64,000 nucleotides of DNA from Sphaerisporangium album (GTDB taxonomy: Bacteria > Actinomycetota > Actinomycetes > Streptosporangiales > Streptosporangiaceae): the NCBI RefSeq assembly GCF_003323745.1, contig NZ_QOIL01000019.1, forward strand, positions 62,001-126,000, given 5' to 3'. Shown piece by piece: positions 52,627 through 59,788 of the stretch. Within the stretch, counting starts at the first letter, position 1; each line of letters opens with the position of its first letter. Below the pieces are notes generated by a model. The model did not search any database, was not told the origin of the DNA, and saw only the letters and a list, made by a program, of their open reading frames with translations. Both the position numbers and the translations under genes were made by a program.

Positions 52627-53067
52627 TCACTCGTCGACGGGGCTCAGCGCGCGCCAGGGGAGGGGGCTGGACAGCATCATCATGCTGGACGGCTGGCCGT
52701 AGGGGGCCAGGCGGTCGATGAGCTCCTCGAAGGCGCCCATCGAGGTGGTGGCGACGCGCAGCAGGCAGCAGGTGTCGCCGGTCACGCGGTGCACCTCGAC
52801 GATCTCCGGCCAGGCCAGCGCCAGGGGGTCGCGCAGCACGCAGCGCACGCCGTAGCAGGACATGCGGATGAGCGCGCTGACCTTACGCCCGGCCCGGGAC
52901 AGGTCGACGCGGGCGTGGTAGCCCGCGATCACGCCGGCCTCCTCCAGCCGCCTCACCCGTTCGGCCACGGCGGGCGCGGACAGATGCACACGGCGGGACA
53001 GCTCGCTGTACGACAGCCGCGCGTCCGCCTGTAGTTCGGCGAGCAGGGCCCAGTCCATCGCGTCCAC
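52627..53067 (-). CDS. Lrp/AsnC family regulator
   Basis: 146 residues from GTG 53067, chosen over GTG 53073 because GGAG then sits seven bases away instead of one. The N-terminal helix-turn-helix (MDWALLAELQADARLSYSEL, VHLSAPAVAERVRRLEEAGV) and a C-terminal RAM domain (VEVHRVTGDTCCLLRVATTS) are complete. It is transcribed away from tryptophan 2,3-dioxygenase, with a perfect inverted repeat between the two. Lrp relatives beside kyn genes sense tryptophan or kynurenine in other bacteria (KynR type); the same role is likely here. Confidence 0.88.
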   Translation of the reverse strand: MDAMDWALLAELQADARLSYSELSRRVHLSAPAVAERVRRLEEAGVIAGYHARVDLSRAGRKVSALIRMSCYGVRCVLRDPLALAWPEIVEVHRVTGDTCCLLRVATTSMGAFEELIDRLAPYGQPSSMMMLSSPLPWRALSPVDE

Positions 53068-53085
53068 GGTCACGCTCCGTCATTC

Positions 53086-53106
53086 GCAAACCGGAACCCG
53101 GTTTGC
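53086..53106. promoter_or_regulatory. Inverted repeat between Lrp regulator and tryptophan dioxygenase genes
   Basis: GCAAACCGG-AAC-CCGGTTTGC: two perfect 9-base arms with a 3-base spacer, 19 bases upstream of the Lrp start and 100 bases before the dioxygenase start. Placement and symmetry fit an Lrp-dimer site that autoregulates and controls the divergent kynA gene. Confidence 0.7.
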
Positions 53107-53205
53107 ACCTTTCATCCAGAAAGCCGAACGCCAGAATCGCTCCTGGCCCAGTATTTCACTAAAATTCGACCTAAGTGAACATGGAGGTGAAACAGGGAGA
53201 CGAGA

Positions 53206-54090
53206 ATGACGAGCAGACGGCGGGCAGGCGGGGCGCGGGTGCGCCCGGCGGACGTACGGCAGCGCGCCTCACGGGCGGCGGCGAACCACGGCAGGCCCAC
53301 GCTGGAGTTCACCTCCGGCACACCGTACGACGACTACGTGGCCGCGCAGGAGCTGCACGCCCTCCAGCGGCCGATCACCGACATCCCCGAGGAACGCGCC
53401 TTCCTGGTCACGACCCAGGTGATGGAGCTGTACTTCGGGCTGATCCGCGCGGAGTGGCACCTGGCCCAGCGGCTGCTGGACGCCGAGCGCGTGGCCGAGG
53501 CCACCGCCGTGCTGGCCCGCAGCGTCCGCTACTTCGAGGCGCTCAACGCCGCCTGGGGCGCGCTCGGCTGGCTGACCCCCGCGCAGTTCAACTCCTTCCG
53601 CGACGCGCTCGGCGAGGCCTCCGGATTCCAGTCCGCCATGTACCGCCACCTGGAGTTCCTGCTCGGCAACAAGTCCGAGCCGCTCACCCGGCCGCACCGC
53701 CGCGACCCGAAGGTGTACCGCGAGCTGGTCGCGGCGCTGCGGGCCCCGAGCCTGTACGACACCGTGCTGGCCCTGCTCGCCCGGCGCGGGTTCGACGTCC
53801 CCCCGGCGGGCGACCCGGCCGCCGAGTACGTCCCGAGCCCGCTGGTCGAGGCCGCCTGGGTGAAGATCTACGCCGAACAGGGCCCGGGCGACGAGCTCTG
53901 GACGCTCGCCGAGACGCTCACCGACCTGTCCGAGCGGTTCTCGGACTGGCGCTACCGTCACCTCATGGCCGTGCGCCGCTCGATGGGCGCCAAGCCGGGC
54001 TCCGGCGGCTCGAGCGGCCTGACCTGGCTGGAACGCAGCCTGCGCCGCGACGTCTTCCCCGAACTCTGGTCGGCGCGCACGACCATGTGA
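53206..54090 (+). CDS. kynA: Tryptophan 2,3-dioxygenase
   Basis: 294 residues from ATG 53206 with GGGAGA upstream. The heme enzyme's signature segments are present: LEFTSGTPYDDYV, FLVTTQVMELYFGLI, SGFQSAMYRHLEFLLGNK, and the proximal His252 in WRYRHLMAVRRSMGAKPGS followed by GGSSG, the tryptophan/O2 site loop. It opens the indole ring of L-tryptophan to N-formylkynurenine in the cytoplasm. The N-terminus has about 25 extra basic residues. No kynureninase or kynurenine hydroxylase lies in the window, so the pathway either continues elsewhere or feeds a specialised product. Confidence 0.95.
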   Translation: MTSRRRAGGARVRPADVRQRASRAAANHGRPTLEFTSGTPYDDYVAAQELHALQRPITDIPEERAFLVTTQVMELYFGLIRAEWHLAQRLLDAERVAEATAVLARSVRYFEALNAAWGALGWLTPAQFNSFRDALGEASGFQSAMYRHLEFLLGNKSEPLTRPHRRDPKVYRELVAALRAPSLYDTVLALLARRGFDVPPAGDPAAEYVPSPLVEAAWVKIYAEQGPGDELWTLAETLTDLSERFSDWRYRHLMAVRRSMGAKPGSGGSSGLTWLERSLRRDVFPELWSARTTM

Positions 54091-54276
54091 CCGCCCCGCC
54101 CACCGGAACGGGCGCCGTGAACAACATGAGCACTGTTCATGATATTCACGTCCCACTGAACAGCACGGGGTTCCGCCACACGCGCCCGGGTTTCGGCTTC
54201 GTCGATCCCAGATCAAGCCGGCCGGGCGGAAGAAGCGGGTTCCCAGACGGATCCCCGGATCTCATCCCGCACAGAG

Positions 54277-54312
54277 GGGTGGCCCGGCCGCCGGTGCGGG
54301 GCCGGGCCACCC
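54277..54312 (-). terminator. Hairpin terminator of the GH92 gene
   Basis: A 13-bp stem with arms GGGTGGCCCGGCC and GGCCGGGCCACCC (54277-54289 and 54300-54312), 5 bases after the GH92 stop codon. Between the converging dioxygenase and GH92 genes, so it may work in both directions. Confidence 0.75.
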
Positions 54313-54317
54313 GGGGG

Positions 54318-57029
54318 TCACGGCAGGCGCCACACCTGGGCGCCCGTGGCGTTGCAGTCGTAGATCTGCAGCTGGATTCCATTGGCCGTGTTGGAGCCGG
54401 GCACGTCGAGGCAGCGGCCGGACGGCGGGTTCACCAGGGCGCCGCCCGCCTTCGGCCACCACTGCTGCGCCCCCGTGCCGTTGCAGTCCCACAACTGGAC
54501 CTTCGTCCCGTTCGCCCGGCCGCTCTGGGCGACGTCGAGGCAGCGGCCCAGGGCACGCAGCGACCCGTCCGAGGCGAGCGTCCACTGCTGCGCGGGCGTC
54601 CCGTTGCAGTCCCACAGGCGGACGACCGCGCCGTTGGCCGCGGTGGAGGGCTCGGCGTCGAGGCACTTGGACGCCGGCCCTGTGATCGCGCCGGACCGCG
54701 CGGGCGTCGGGCCGACGTCATAGGACGGCGCCGCGTCGGCCGCCGCGCCGCCCCATCCGGTGTTCGGGGCGCTGCCGAGGGTGAAGTCGAGCGTGCCGCC
54801 GTTGGCGGCGAACGACTCCGGCAGCCACGGCCGGGTCGAGGTCTGCCCGTTCACGCGCAGGCTCTGCACGTACTTGGCGGTGTCCGAGGCCTCCGGCGCG
54901 GTGATGGTGATGACCTTCCCGTTGCCCCGGGTGATGGTGGTCGAGGGGAACTGGGGGCTGGCCAGCACCAGATCGGCCCTGCCGGGGACCTGCGGGTACA
55001 TGCCGAGCGCGGCCCAGACCGCCCACGACGACATCTGGCCGAGGTCGTCGTTGCCGACCAGGCCGTCCGGCGTCGGCTTGAAGATCGTCGTCAGCGCGCG
55101 CCGCACGATGTCCTGCGTCTTGTACGGGGCGCCGGCGTAGGCGTAGGCCCACGGCGTGTTCAGCGTCGGCTCGTTGCCCAGGTACGCCTTCGCCTTGTTC
55201 GGCCCGCCGTTCAGCTCGGTGAAGAAGTCGTCCAGCCTGGTCAGGACGGCGGCGTTGCCGCCCATGGCGTCGAACAGGCCGCGGTGGTTGAACGGCACCA
55301 TCCACGTGTACTGCGCGGCGTTGCCCTCGACGTACTCGTTCTGCTGGAGCGGGCTGAACGGGGGGAAGGTGGTGTCGGCGTTGCGGGGCTGGATGTACCT
55401 GCTGCCGGACTCGAACAGGTTGCGCCAGTTCTGCGCGCGCCGCAGGAACGTGTCGGCGGTGGCGTTGTCCCCGATCCGCCGGGCGAGCTGCGAGATCGCG
55501 AAGTCCGCGCTGGTGTACTCCAGCGTGGTCGACGCCGAACCCCAGACGTCGCCGAGCCCGGTCGGCACGTAGCCGTAGGTGTCGTACTGCAGCCAGCCCT
55601 GACGCTGGCGCACGTCCTTGGTGCCGGCGACGATCCGGCGCAGCCCGTCCGCGGCGTCGAAACCGGTCGCCCCGAAGGCGTGCATGGTCGAGATGATGAT
55701 CGCCAGCGGGTCGCCGTTCATCACCCCGGTGCCGCCGTTGGCGACGGTCCAGCGGTCGAAGTACCCGCCGTAGGCCGCCTGGTTGATCGCGGACTGCGCG
55801 ATGTCGGCCGCCTCCTTGGGCGCGAGCAGCGCGATCAGCGCGGCCTGGGACCGGTAGACGTCCCAGCCGGAGAAGTTGGCGTACTGCGCGCGGCCCGCGG
55901 GCACGGTGTGGATCTGCTTGTCGAAACCGATGTAGCGGCCGTCGGCGTCGCTGAACACGTTGGGGTGCAGCAGCGAGTGGTAGAGCGAGGTGTACAGGTT
56001 GCGGCGCTGGGTGTCGGTTCCGCCGGTCACCGAGACGCGGCCCAGCAGATCGTTCCACGCCGTCCTGGCGCCGGCCCTCACCTCGTCGAACGTCCGCGAC
56101 CCCTGCTCGGCGGCGAGGTTGGCCTTGGCGCCGTCCAGGCTGACGAACGAGATGCCGACCCGGACGGTGACCGACCGCTGGGTGCCGGTGTCGAACGAGA
56201 CCAGCGCGGCGGCGGCGAGCGGCCGGACGTCCTCGGTGCTCGCGGTGGCGCGCGCCTTTCCCTGCCGCTCGGCGGTCTTCGGCGCGGGCGGTACCGTGCC
56301 GGCGCTGTCGCCCTCGATCGACTTCCTGCTCAGGTCGACCTTGCCGTCCGCCGTGGCCACTCCCGCGGTGGCGAAGGGACGGTCGAACGCGGCGTGGAAG
56401 TACAGCCGGTACCGGTTGCCGGCGCCGCAGAAGCCGCCGCCGTCGGTGTACCCCGACAGCGTGTCGGTACCGATGGTCAGCGAACCGCTGGCCGCGTTGA
56501 ACGCCTTGGCGACGTCCACCGACAGCGAGGCCCGCTGACCGGCCGGATAGGTGAAGCGGCCCATTCCGGACCGGGCGGTCGTGGTCAGCTCCGTCCGCAG
56601 GCCGTTGTCGAACTGGACCGAGTAGTACCCGGGCGACGCGGACTCGCCGGCGTGCGTGAAGGTCGAGTAGGAGACCGGGGAGGAGCCGAGGACCGGCATG
56701 AACGGGATGTTGCCGAAGTCGCTGCAGCCGGGGCCGGACAGGTGGGTGAGGCTGAAGCCCCTGATCCGGTTGTCGTCGTAGTCGTATCCGCCGTGCTGGT
56801 GGGTCACGGTGTCCGGGCTCCACTGGAGCATGCCGAAGGGGGCGTCGGCGCCCGGGAAGGTGTTGCCTCCGCCGCCGCCGTGCCCGAAGTCCGGGCCGCC
56901 GGGCCTGGTGCCGACGAAGGCGTTCACGTACTGGGCGGGGTCGTCGATCGCGAGCGCCTCGGCGGCGGTGGCCGAGGCCGGTACTCCGATCACGGACAGG
57001 GTGAGGGCGAGCGCGAGTAAGGCGCGCAC
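54318..57029 (-). CDS. Secreted GH92 alpha-mannosidase with C-terminal ricin-type lectin domain
   Basis: 903 residues from GTG 57029 with AGGAGG five bases upstream. Signal peptide to about residue 25 (LLALALTLSVIGVPASATAAEA). The GH92 landmarks are VNAFVGTRPGGPDFGHGGGG, LTHLSGPGCSDFGN, EGNAAQYTWMVPF (general acid region) and GNDDLGQMSSWAVWA (Asp661/Asp662 base region), all intact. The last 130 residues form a ricin B-type beta-trefoil with three QxW-like repeats (AQQWTL, AQQWWP, AQVWRL). GH92 enzymes are calcium-dependent exo-alpha-mannosidases that trim mannan or N-glycans. Preceded by a strong promoter with two operators. Confidence 0.95.
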   Translation of the reverse strand: MRALLALALTLSVIGVPASATAAEALAIDDPAQYVNAFVGTRPGGPDFGHGGGGGNTFPGADAPFGMLQWSPDTVTHQHGGYDYDDNRIRGFSLTHLSGPGCSDFGNIPFMPVLGSSPVSYSTFTHAGESASPGYYSVQFDNGLRTELTTTARSGMGRFTYPAGQRASLSVDVAKAFNAASGSLTIGTDTLSGYTDGGGFCGAGNRYRLYFHAAFDRPFATAGVATADGKVDLSRKSIEGDSAGTVPPAPKTAERQGKARATASTEDVRPLAAAALVSFDTGTQRSVTVRVGISFVSLDGAKANLAAEQGSRTFDEVRAGARTAWNDLLGRVSVTGGTDTQRRNLYTSLYHSLLHPNVFSDADGRYIGFDKQIHTVPAGRAQYANFSGWDVYRSQAALIALLAPKEAADIAQSAINQAAYGGYFDRWTVANGGTGVMNGDPLAIIISTMHAFGATGFDAADGLRRIVAGTKDVRQRQGWLQYDTYGYVPTGLGDVWGSASTTLEYTSADFAISQLARRIGDNATADTFLRRAQNWRNLFESGSRYIQPRNADTTFPPFSPLQQNEYVEGNAAQYTWMVPFNHRGLFDAMGGNAAVLTRLDDFFTELNGGPNKAKAYLGNEPTLNTPWAYAYAGAPYKTQDIVRRALTTIFKPTPDGLVGNDDLGQMSSWAVWAALGMYPQVPGRADLVLASPQFPSTTITRGNGKVITITAPEASDTAKYVQSLRVNGQTSTRPWLPESFAANGGTLDFTLGSAPNTGWGGAAADAAPSYDVGPTPARSGAITGPASKCLDAEPSTAANGAVVRLWDCNGTPAQQWTLASDGSLRALGRCLDVAQSGRANGTKVQLWDCNGTGAQQWWPKAGGALVNPPSGRCLDVPGSNTANGIQLQIYDCNATGAQVWRLP

Positions 57030-57084
57030 GGGTGCCTCCTGTGGGGGGTGGGGCGTCGTCTGGAGCGATCGAGCCCGGATCGTG

Positions 57085-57122
57085 GACAACGTTGTCATGG
57101 GGGGAGCGCAGACAACGTTGTC
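57085..57122. promoter_or_regulatory. Tandem palindromic operators upstream of the GH92 gene
   Basis: GACAACGTTGTC occurs twice, at 57085-57096 and 57111-57122, each a perfect 12-base palindrome with a central CG, centres 26 bases apart. The form is that of LacI/GalR-family operators. Both lie just downstream of the predicted transcription start, a roadblock position. Confidence 0.8.
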
Positions 57123-57138
57123 ATGAGGAGTTGATCGG

Positions 57139-57167
57139 ATAATCGACCGGCGCTTGACCGCTGTCAA
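57139..57167 (-). promoter_or_regulatory. Promoter of the GH92 gene
   Basis: On the minus strand a consensus TTGACA (57162-57167 on the plus-strand numbering) is followed after 17 bases by GATTAT (57139-57144). This puts transcription start near 57132, about 100 bases before the GTG. Confidence 0.65.
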
Positions 57168-57365
57168 CAGAGGTTGTGAATCTCGCCTGATCTCCGCAGC
57201 TCACGGCCTCGGCACGGCACTATGGGGAGCGGTCCGGGGCATGGCGGCCCGCGGCCACCGGATGGCAGCGACGCCGAGGTCCCCAGAGCGGTCGCGCCTG
57301 CCCGTGCCTTCGGCCGCCCGGTCGCGGCGCGGAGGCGGCCATGAAGGGCTCTTCGCGGGACCGGC

Positions 57366-57989
57366 TCAGTACAGCCGGGGCGTCACCACCGACACGACCG
57401 TGGTGACGCGGTCGGTGTCGTTGTACATGGTGTGCGGCACGGTCGAGCGCAGGTGGACGCTGTCGCCGGCGAACAGGCGGTGCTCGACCCCCTCGACCTC
57501 GTACAGCAGCTCCCCCTCCAGCACGAACGCGAACTCCTCCCCGGCGTGCCCGTAGGCGTCCTCGCGCCTGCCGCCGGGGGCGATGCGCACGAGAAGCGGC
57601 TCCAGCACCAGGTGCGGCCCCCGGGAGGACAGCATGCGGTAGGTCTGCTGGCCGGAGACGTACTCGGTGGCCGCGGCCTCGGCCCGGGTGAGGGTGAAGT
57701 GGAACGGCAGGCGGGCGACCTTGGAGCCCTCGCCCTCGGGCGCGTCCTCCTCGAAGAAGTCGGCCACGGTGCGGTCCAGCGCCGCCGCGACGCCGTTCAG
57801 TGCCGTGAGGCCGATGGAGGAGATGCCGCGCTCGACCTGTGACAGGAAGCCGATCGAAAGGCCCGAGCGGGTGGACAGGCCGCGCAGGGTCATGCCGCGC
57901 TCCTTGCGGAACCGCCGCATCCGCGCGCCGACGGCGTCCCCGCGCTCCTCGCGGTCGTCGTCGCTGCCCCGGCGCTCCGATATGCCCAC
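57366..57989 (-). CDS. XRE-cupin family regulator
   Basis: 207 residues from GTG 57989 with GGAGGAGG about 8 bases upstream; the open frame extends further but without a ribosome binding site. Residues 20-80 are an XRE helix-turn-helix (RRFRKERGMTLRGLSTRSGL, FLSQVERG, then SSIGLTALNGVAAALD). The C-terminal cupin barrel (GHAGEEFAFVLEGELLYEVE, HRLFAGDSVHLRSTVPHTMY) has the metal-site His/Glu pattern. PuuR-like members control amine or amino-acid catabolism. It is divergent from the molybdenum oxidoreductase operon, its likely target. Confidence 0.88.
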   Translation of the reverse strand: MGISERRGSDDDREERGDAVGARMRRFRKERGMTLRGLSTRSGLSIGFLSQVERGISSIGLTALNGVAAALDRTVADFFEEDAPEGEGSKVARLPFHFTLTRAEAAATEYVSGQQTYRMLSSRGPHLVLEPLLVRIAPGGRREDAYGHAGEEFAFVLEGELLYEVEGVEHRLFAGDSVHLRSTVPHTMYNDTDRVTTVVSVVTPRLY

Positions 57990-58298
57990 CGGGACCCCTC
58001 CTCCGACCAATGCGGCACGCGCCGCGCCATAGATCCGGGCAAACCATATTTCACAACAGAGCCACTCCGCGTGCCAACCCGCGCTCGCCGGGGCTGGGGG
58101 CGTAGGGGTGTCCAGGGGGCGGGGGCGCACCCCTCCATGCCCGTTCCACATCGCCGGCGGGCCGAACGCTGACCCTGCGGGCGTCCTGGCCCGGTCAGCA
58201 TGGCCGTTTCATGGGATAGCCCTGGGGATTGCGGGGGTAGGGAAGCGCGGGTGAAAGCCCGAGCGAACGAACCGCGGGGCGACACCGCCCCTGGACCG
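57990..58298. promoter_or_regulatory. Divergent intergenic region: XRE-cupin gene and molybdenum oxidoreductase operon
   Basis: 309 bases with no gene I can support. The only AT-rich patch is near 58036-58052 (AACCATATTTCACAAC), a likely promoter area for the regulator. No clear inverted repeat was found. Confidence 0.35.
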
Positions 58299-58802
58299 AT
58301 GACCGTTGACCTCCAACTTTCGGTGAACGAGCAGATATATCCGCTCACGGTGGACACCCGTGAGACCCTGCTCGACACGCTGCGTGAACGCCTCGACCTC
58401 GCCGGCTCCAAGAAGGGATGCGACCACGGGCAGTGCGGATCCTGCACGGTGCTGGTGGACGGCAGGCGCGTCAAATCCTGCCTCACCCTCACGGTCACCG
58501 TGGACGACCAGCCGATCACCACCGTGGAGGGGCTCGCGGGGGAGGACGGGCTGCATCCGCTGCAGAGGGCGTTCATCGAGCACGACGCCTTCCAGTGCGG
58601 CTACTGCACCCCCGGGCAGCTCTGCTCGGCGGCCGGCATGCTCGCCGAGGCGGCGCGGGGGTGGCCGAGCGCGGTCACCCCCGACGTCGCCGCCGACCCG
58701 GTGCTCGGCGAGGAGGAGATCCGCGAGCGGATGAGCGGAAACCTCTGCCGGTGCGGCGCCTACCCCGGCATCGTCGCCGCCATCGAGGAGGTGGCGCGAT
58801 GA
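58299..58802 (+). CDS. Iron-sulfur (2Fe-2S) subunit of a xanthine-oxidase-family aldehyde oxidoreductase (PaoA-like)
   Basis: 167 residues from ATG 58299; the ribosome binding site is weak and GTG 58251 is an alternative. The plant-type ferredoxin cluster is KKGCDHGQCGSCTVLVDG with the fourth Cys in SCLTL, and the second cluster uses QCGYCTPGQ and CRCGAYPG. It passes electrons from the molybdenum cofactor to the FAD subunit. No Tat signal is visible, unlike E. coli PaoA. The stop overlaps the FAD-subunit start (ATGA). Confidence 0.9.
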   Translation: MTVDLQLSVNEQIYPLTVDTRETLLDTLRERLDLAGSKKGCDHGQCGSCTVLVDGRRVKSCLTLTVTVDDQPITTVEGLAGEDGLHPLQRAFIEHDAFQCGYCTPGQLCSAAGMLAEAARGWPSAVTPDVAADPVLGEEEIRERMSGNLCRCGAYPGIVAAIEEVAR

Positions 58803-59788
58803 GGCCCTTCGCCTACGAGCGTCCCGCCGACGTCCGATCGGCCGTGGCGACGCTCGGCGCGGGCACCGACGCGATGTACCTCGGCGGCGGCACCAACCTG
58901 GTCGACCTCATGCGCCTCGGCGTCGCCGAGCCCGGCACGCTGGTCGACGTCACCCGCGTCACCCCCGCCGCGATCGAGGAGACCCCGGACGGCGGCCTGC
59001 TGATCGGCGCGGGCGTGCGCAACGGCGACCTGGCGGCCCACCCGCTGGTGCGGCGCCGCTATCCCGTCCTGGCCCAGGCGGTCCTGTCCGGCGCGTCCGG
59101 GCAGATCCGCAACATGGCCACGGTCGGCGGCAACCTGCTGCAACGCACGCGCTGTTCCTACTTCCAGGACGTCACCAAGCCCTGCAACAAGCGGTCGCCC
59201 GGCTCCGGCTGCCCCGCCCGCACCGGCGACCACCGCAACCTGGCGATCTTCGGCCACTCCGAGAGCTGCGTCGCCACCCACCCGTCGGACATGGCGGTCG
59301 CGCTGGCCGCGCTCGGCGCGGTCGTGCACGTGGAGGGCCCGGGCGGCGCGCGGACCGTCCCCATGCCGGGCCTGCACCGGTTGCCGGGCGAGGACCCGAG
59401 CCGGGACACCGTGCTGGAGCCCGGCGACCTGATCACCGCCGTGGAGGTGCCCGCGCTGCCTCTGGCGGCGCGGTCGCGCTACCGCAAGGCGCGCGACCGC
59501 GCCTCGTTCTCGTTCGCCGTCGTGTCGGTGGCGGCGGTCCTGGAGCTCGACGGCGAACGGCGCGTCCGCGACTGCCGCATCGCCTTCGGGGCCGTCGCGC
59601 ACGTGCCCTGGCGGGCCGGGTCGGCCGAAGCCGCGCTGCGCGGCGCGCCGGCGACCGTGGAGGAGTTCGCGCGGGCCGCCGACGCCGAGGTGCGGGGCGC
59701 CCGCCCGCTGCCACTGAACGCCTTCAAGGTCCCCCTGGCCCACAACCTGCTCGTACGCGTGCTCGCCGACCTCGCGGAGACCTCATGA
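58799..59788 (+). CDS. FAD-binding subunit with an extra 4Fe-4S site (PaoB-like)
   Basis: 329 residues. The FAD-binding motifs are YLGGGTNLVDLM and GQIRNMATVGGNL. Between them and the C-terminal domain lies LQRTRCSYFQDVTKPCNKRS followed by PGSGCPA and later SESCVATHPSDM: Cys119, Cys129, Cys138 and Cys157, the spacing of the additional 4Fe-4S cluster of PaoB and the 4-hydroxybenzoyl-CoA reductase beta subunit. Ordinary xanthine dehydrogenases lack it. This points to an aldehyde oxidoreductase of the PaoABC type. Coupled by overlaps on both sides. Confidence 0.9.
   Translation: MRPFAYERPADVRSAVATLGAGTDAMYLGGGTNLVDLMRLGVAEPGTLVDVTRVTPAAIEETPDGGLLIGAGVRNGDLAAHPLVRRRYPVLAQAVLSGASGQIRNMATVGGNLLQRTRCSYFQDVTKPCNKRSPGSGCPARTGDHRNLAIFGHSESCVATHPSDMAVALAALGAVVHVEGPGGARTVPMPGLHRLPGEDPSRDTVLEPGDLITAVEVPALPLAARSRYRKARDRASFSFAVVSVAAVLELDGERRVRDCRIAFGAVAHVPWRAGSAEAALRGAPATVEEFARAADAEVRGARPLPLNAFKVPLAHNLLVRVLADLAETS

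Noticed and set aside
53175-57020. 1281-codon plus-strand open frame
   Set aside because: Spans tryptophan dioxygenase in another frame and the GH92 gene in antisense; no domain, so a codon-bias artefact despite its length.
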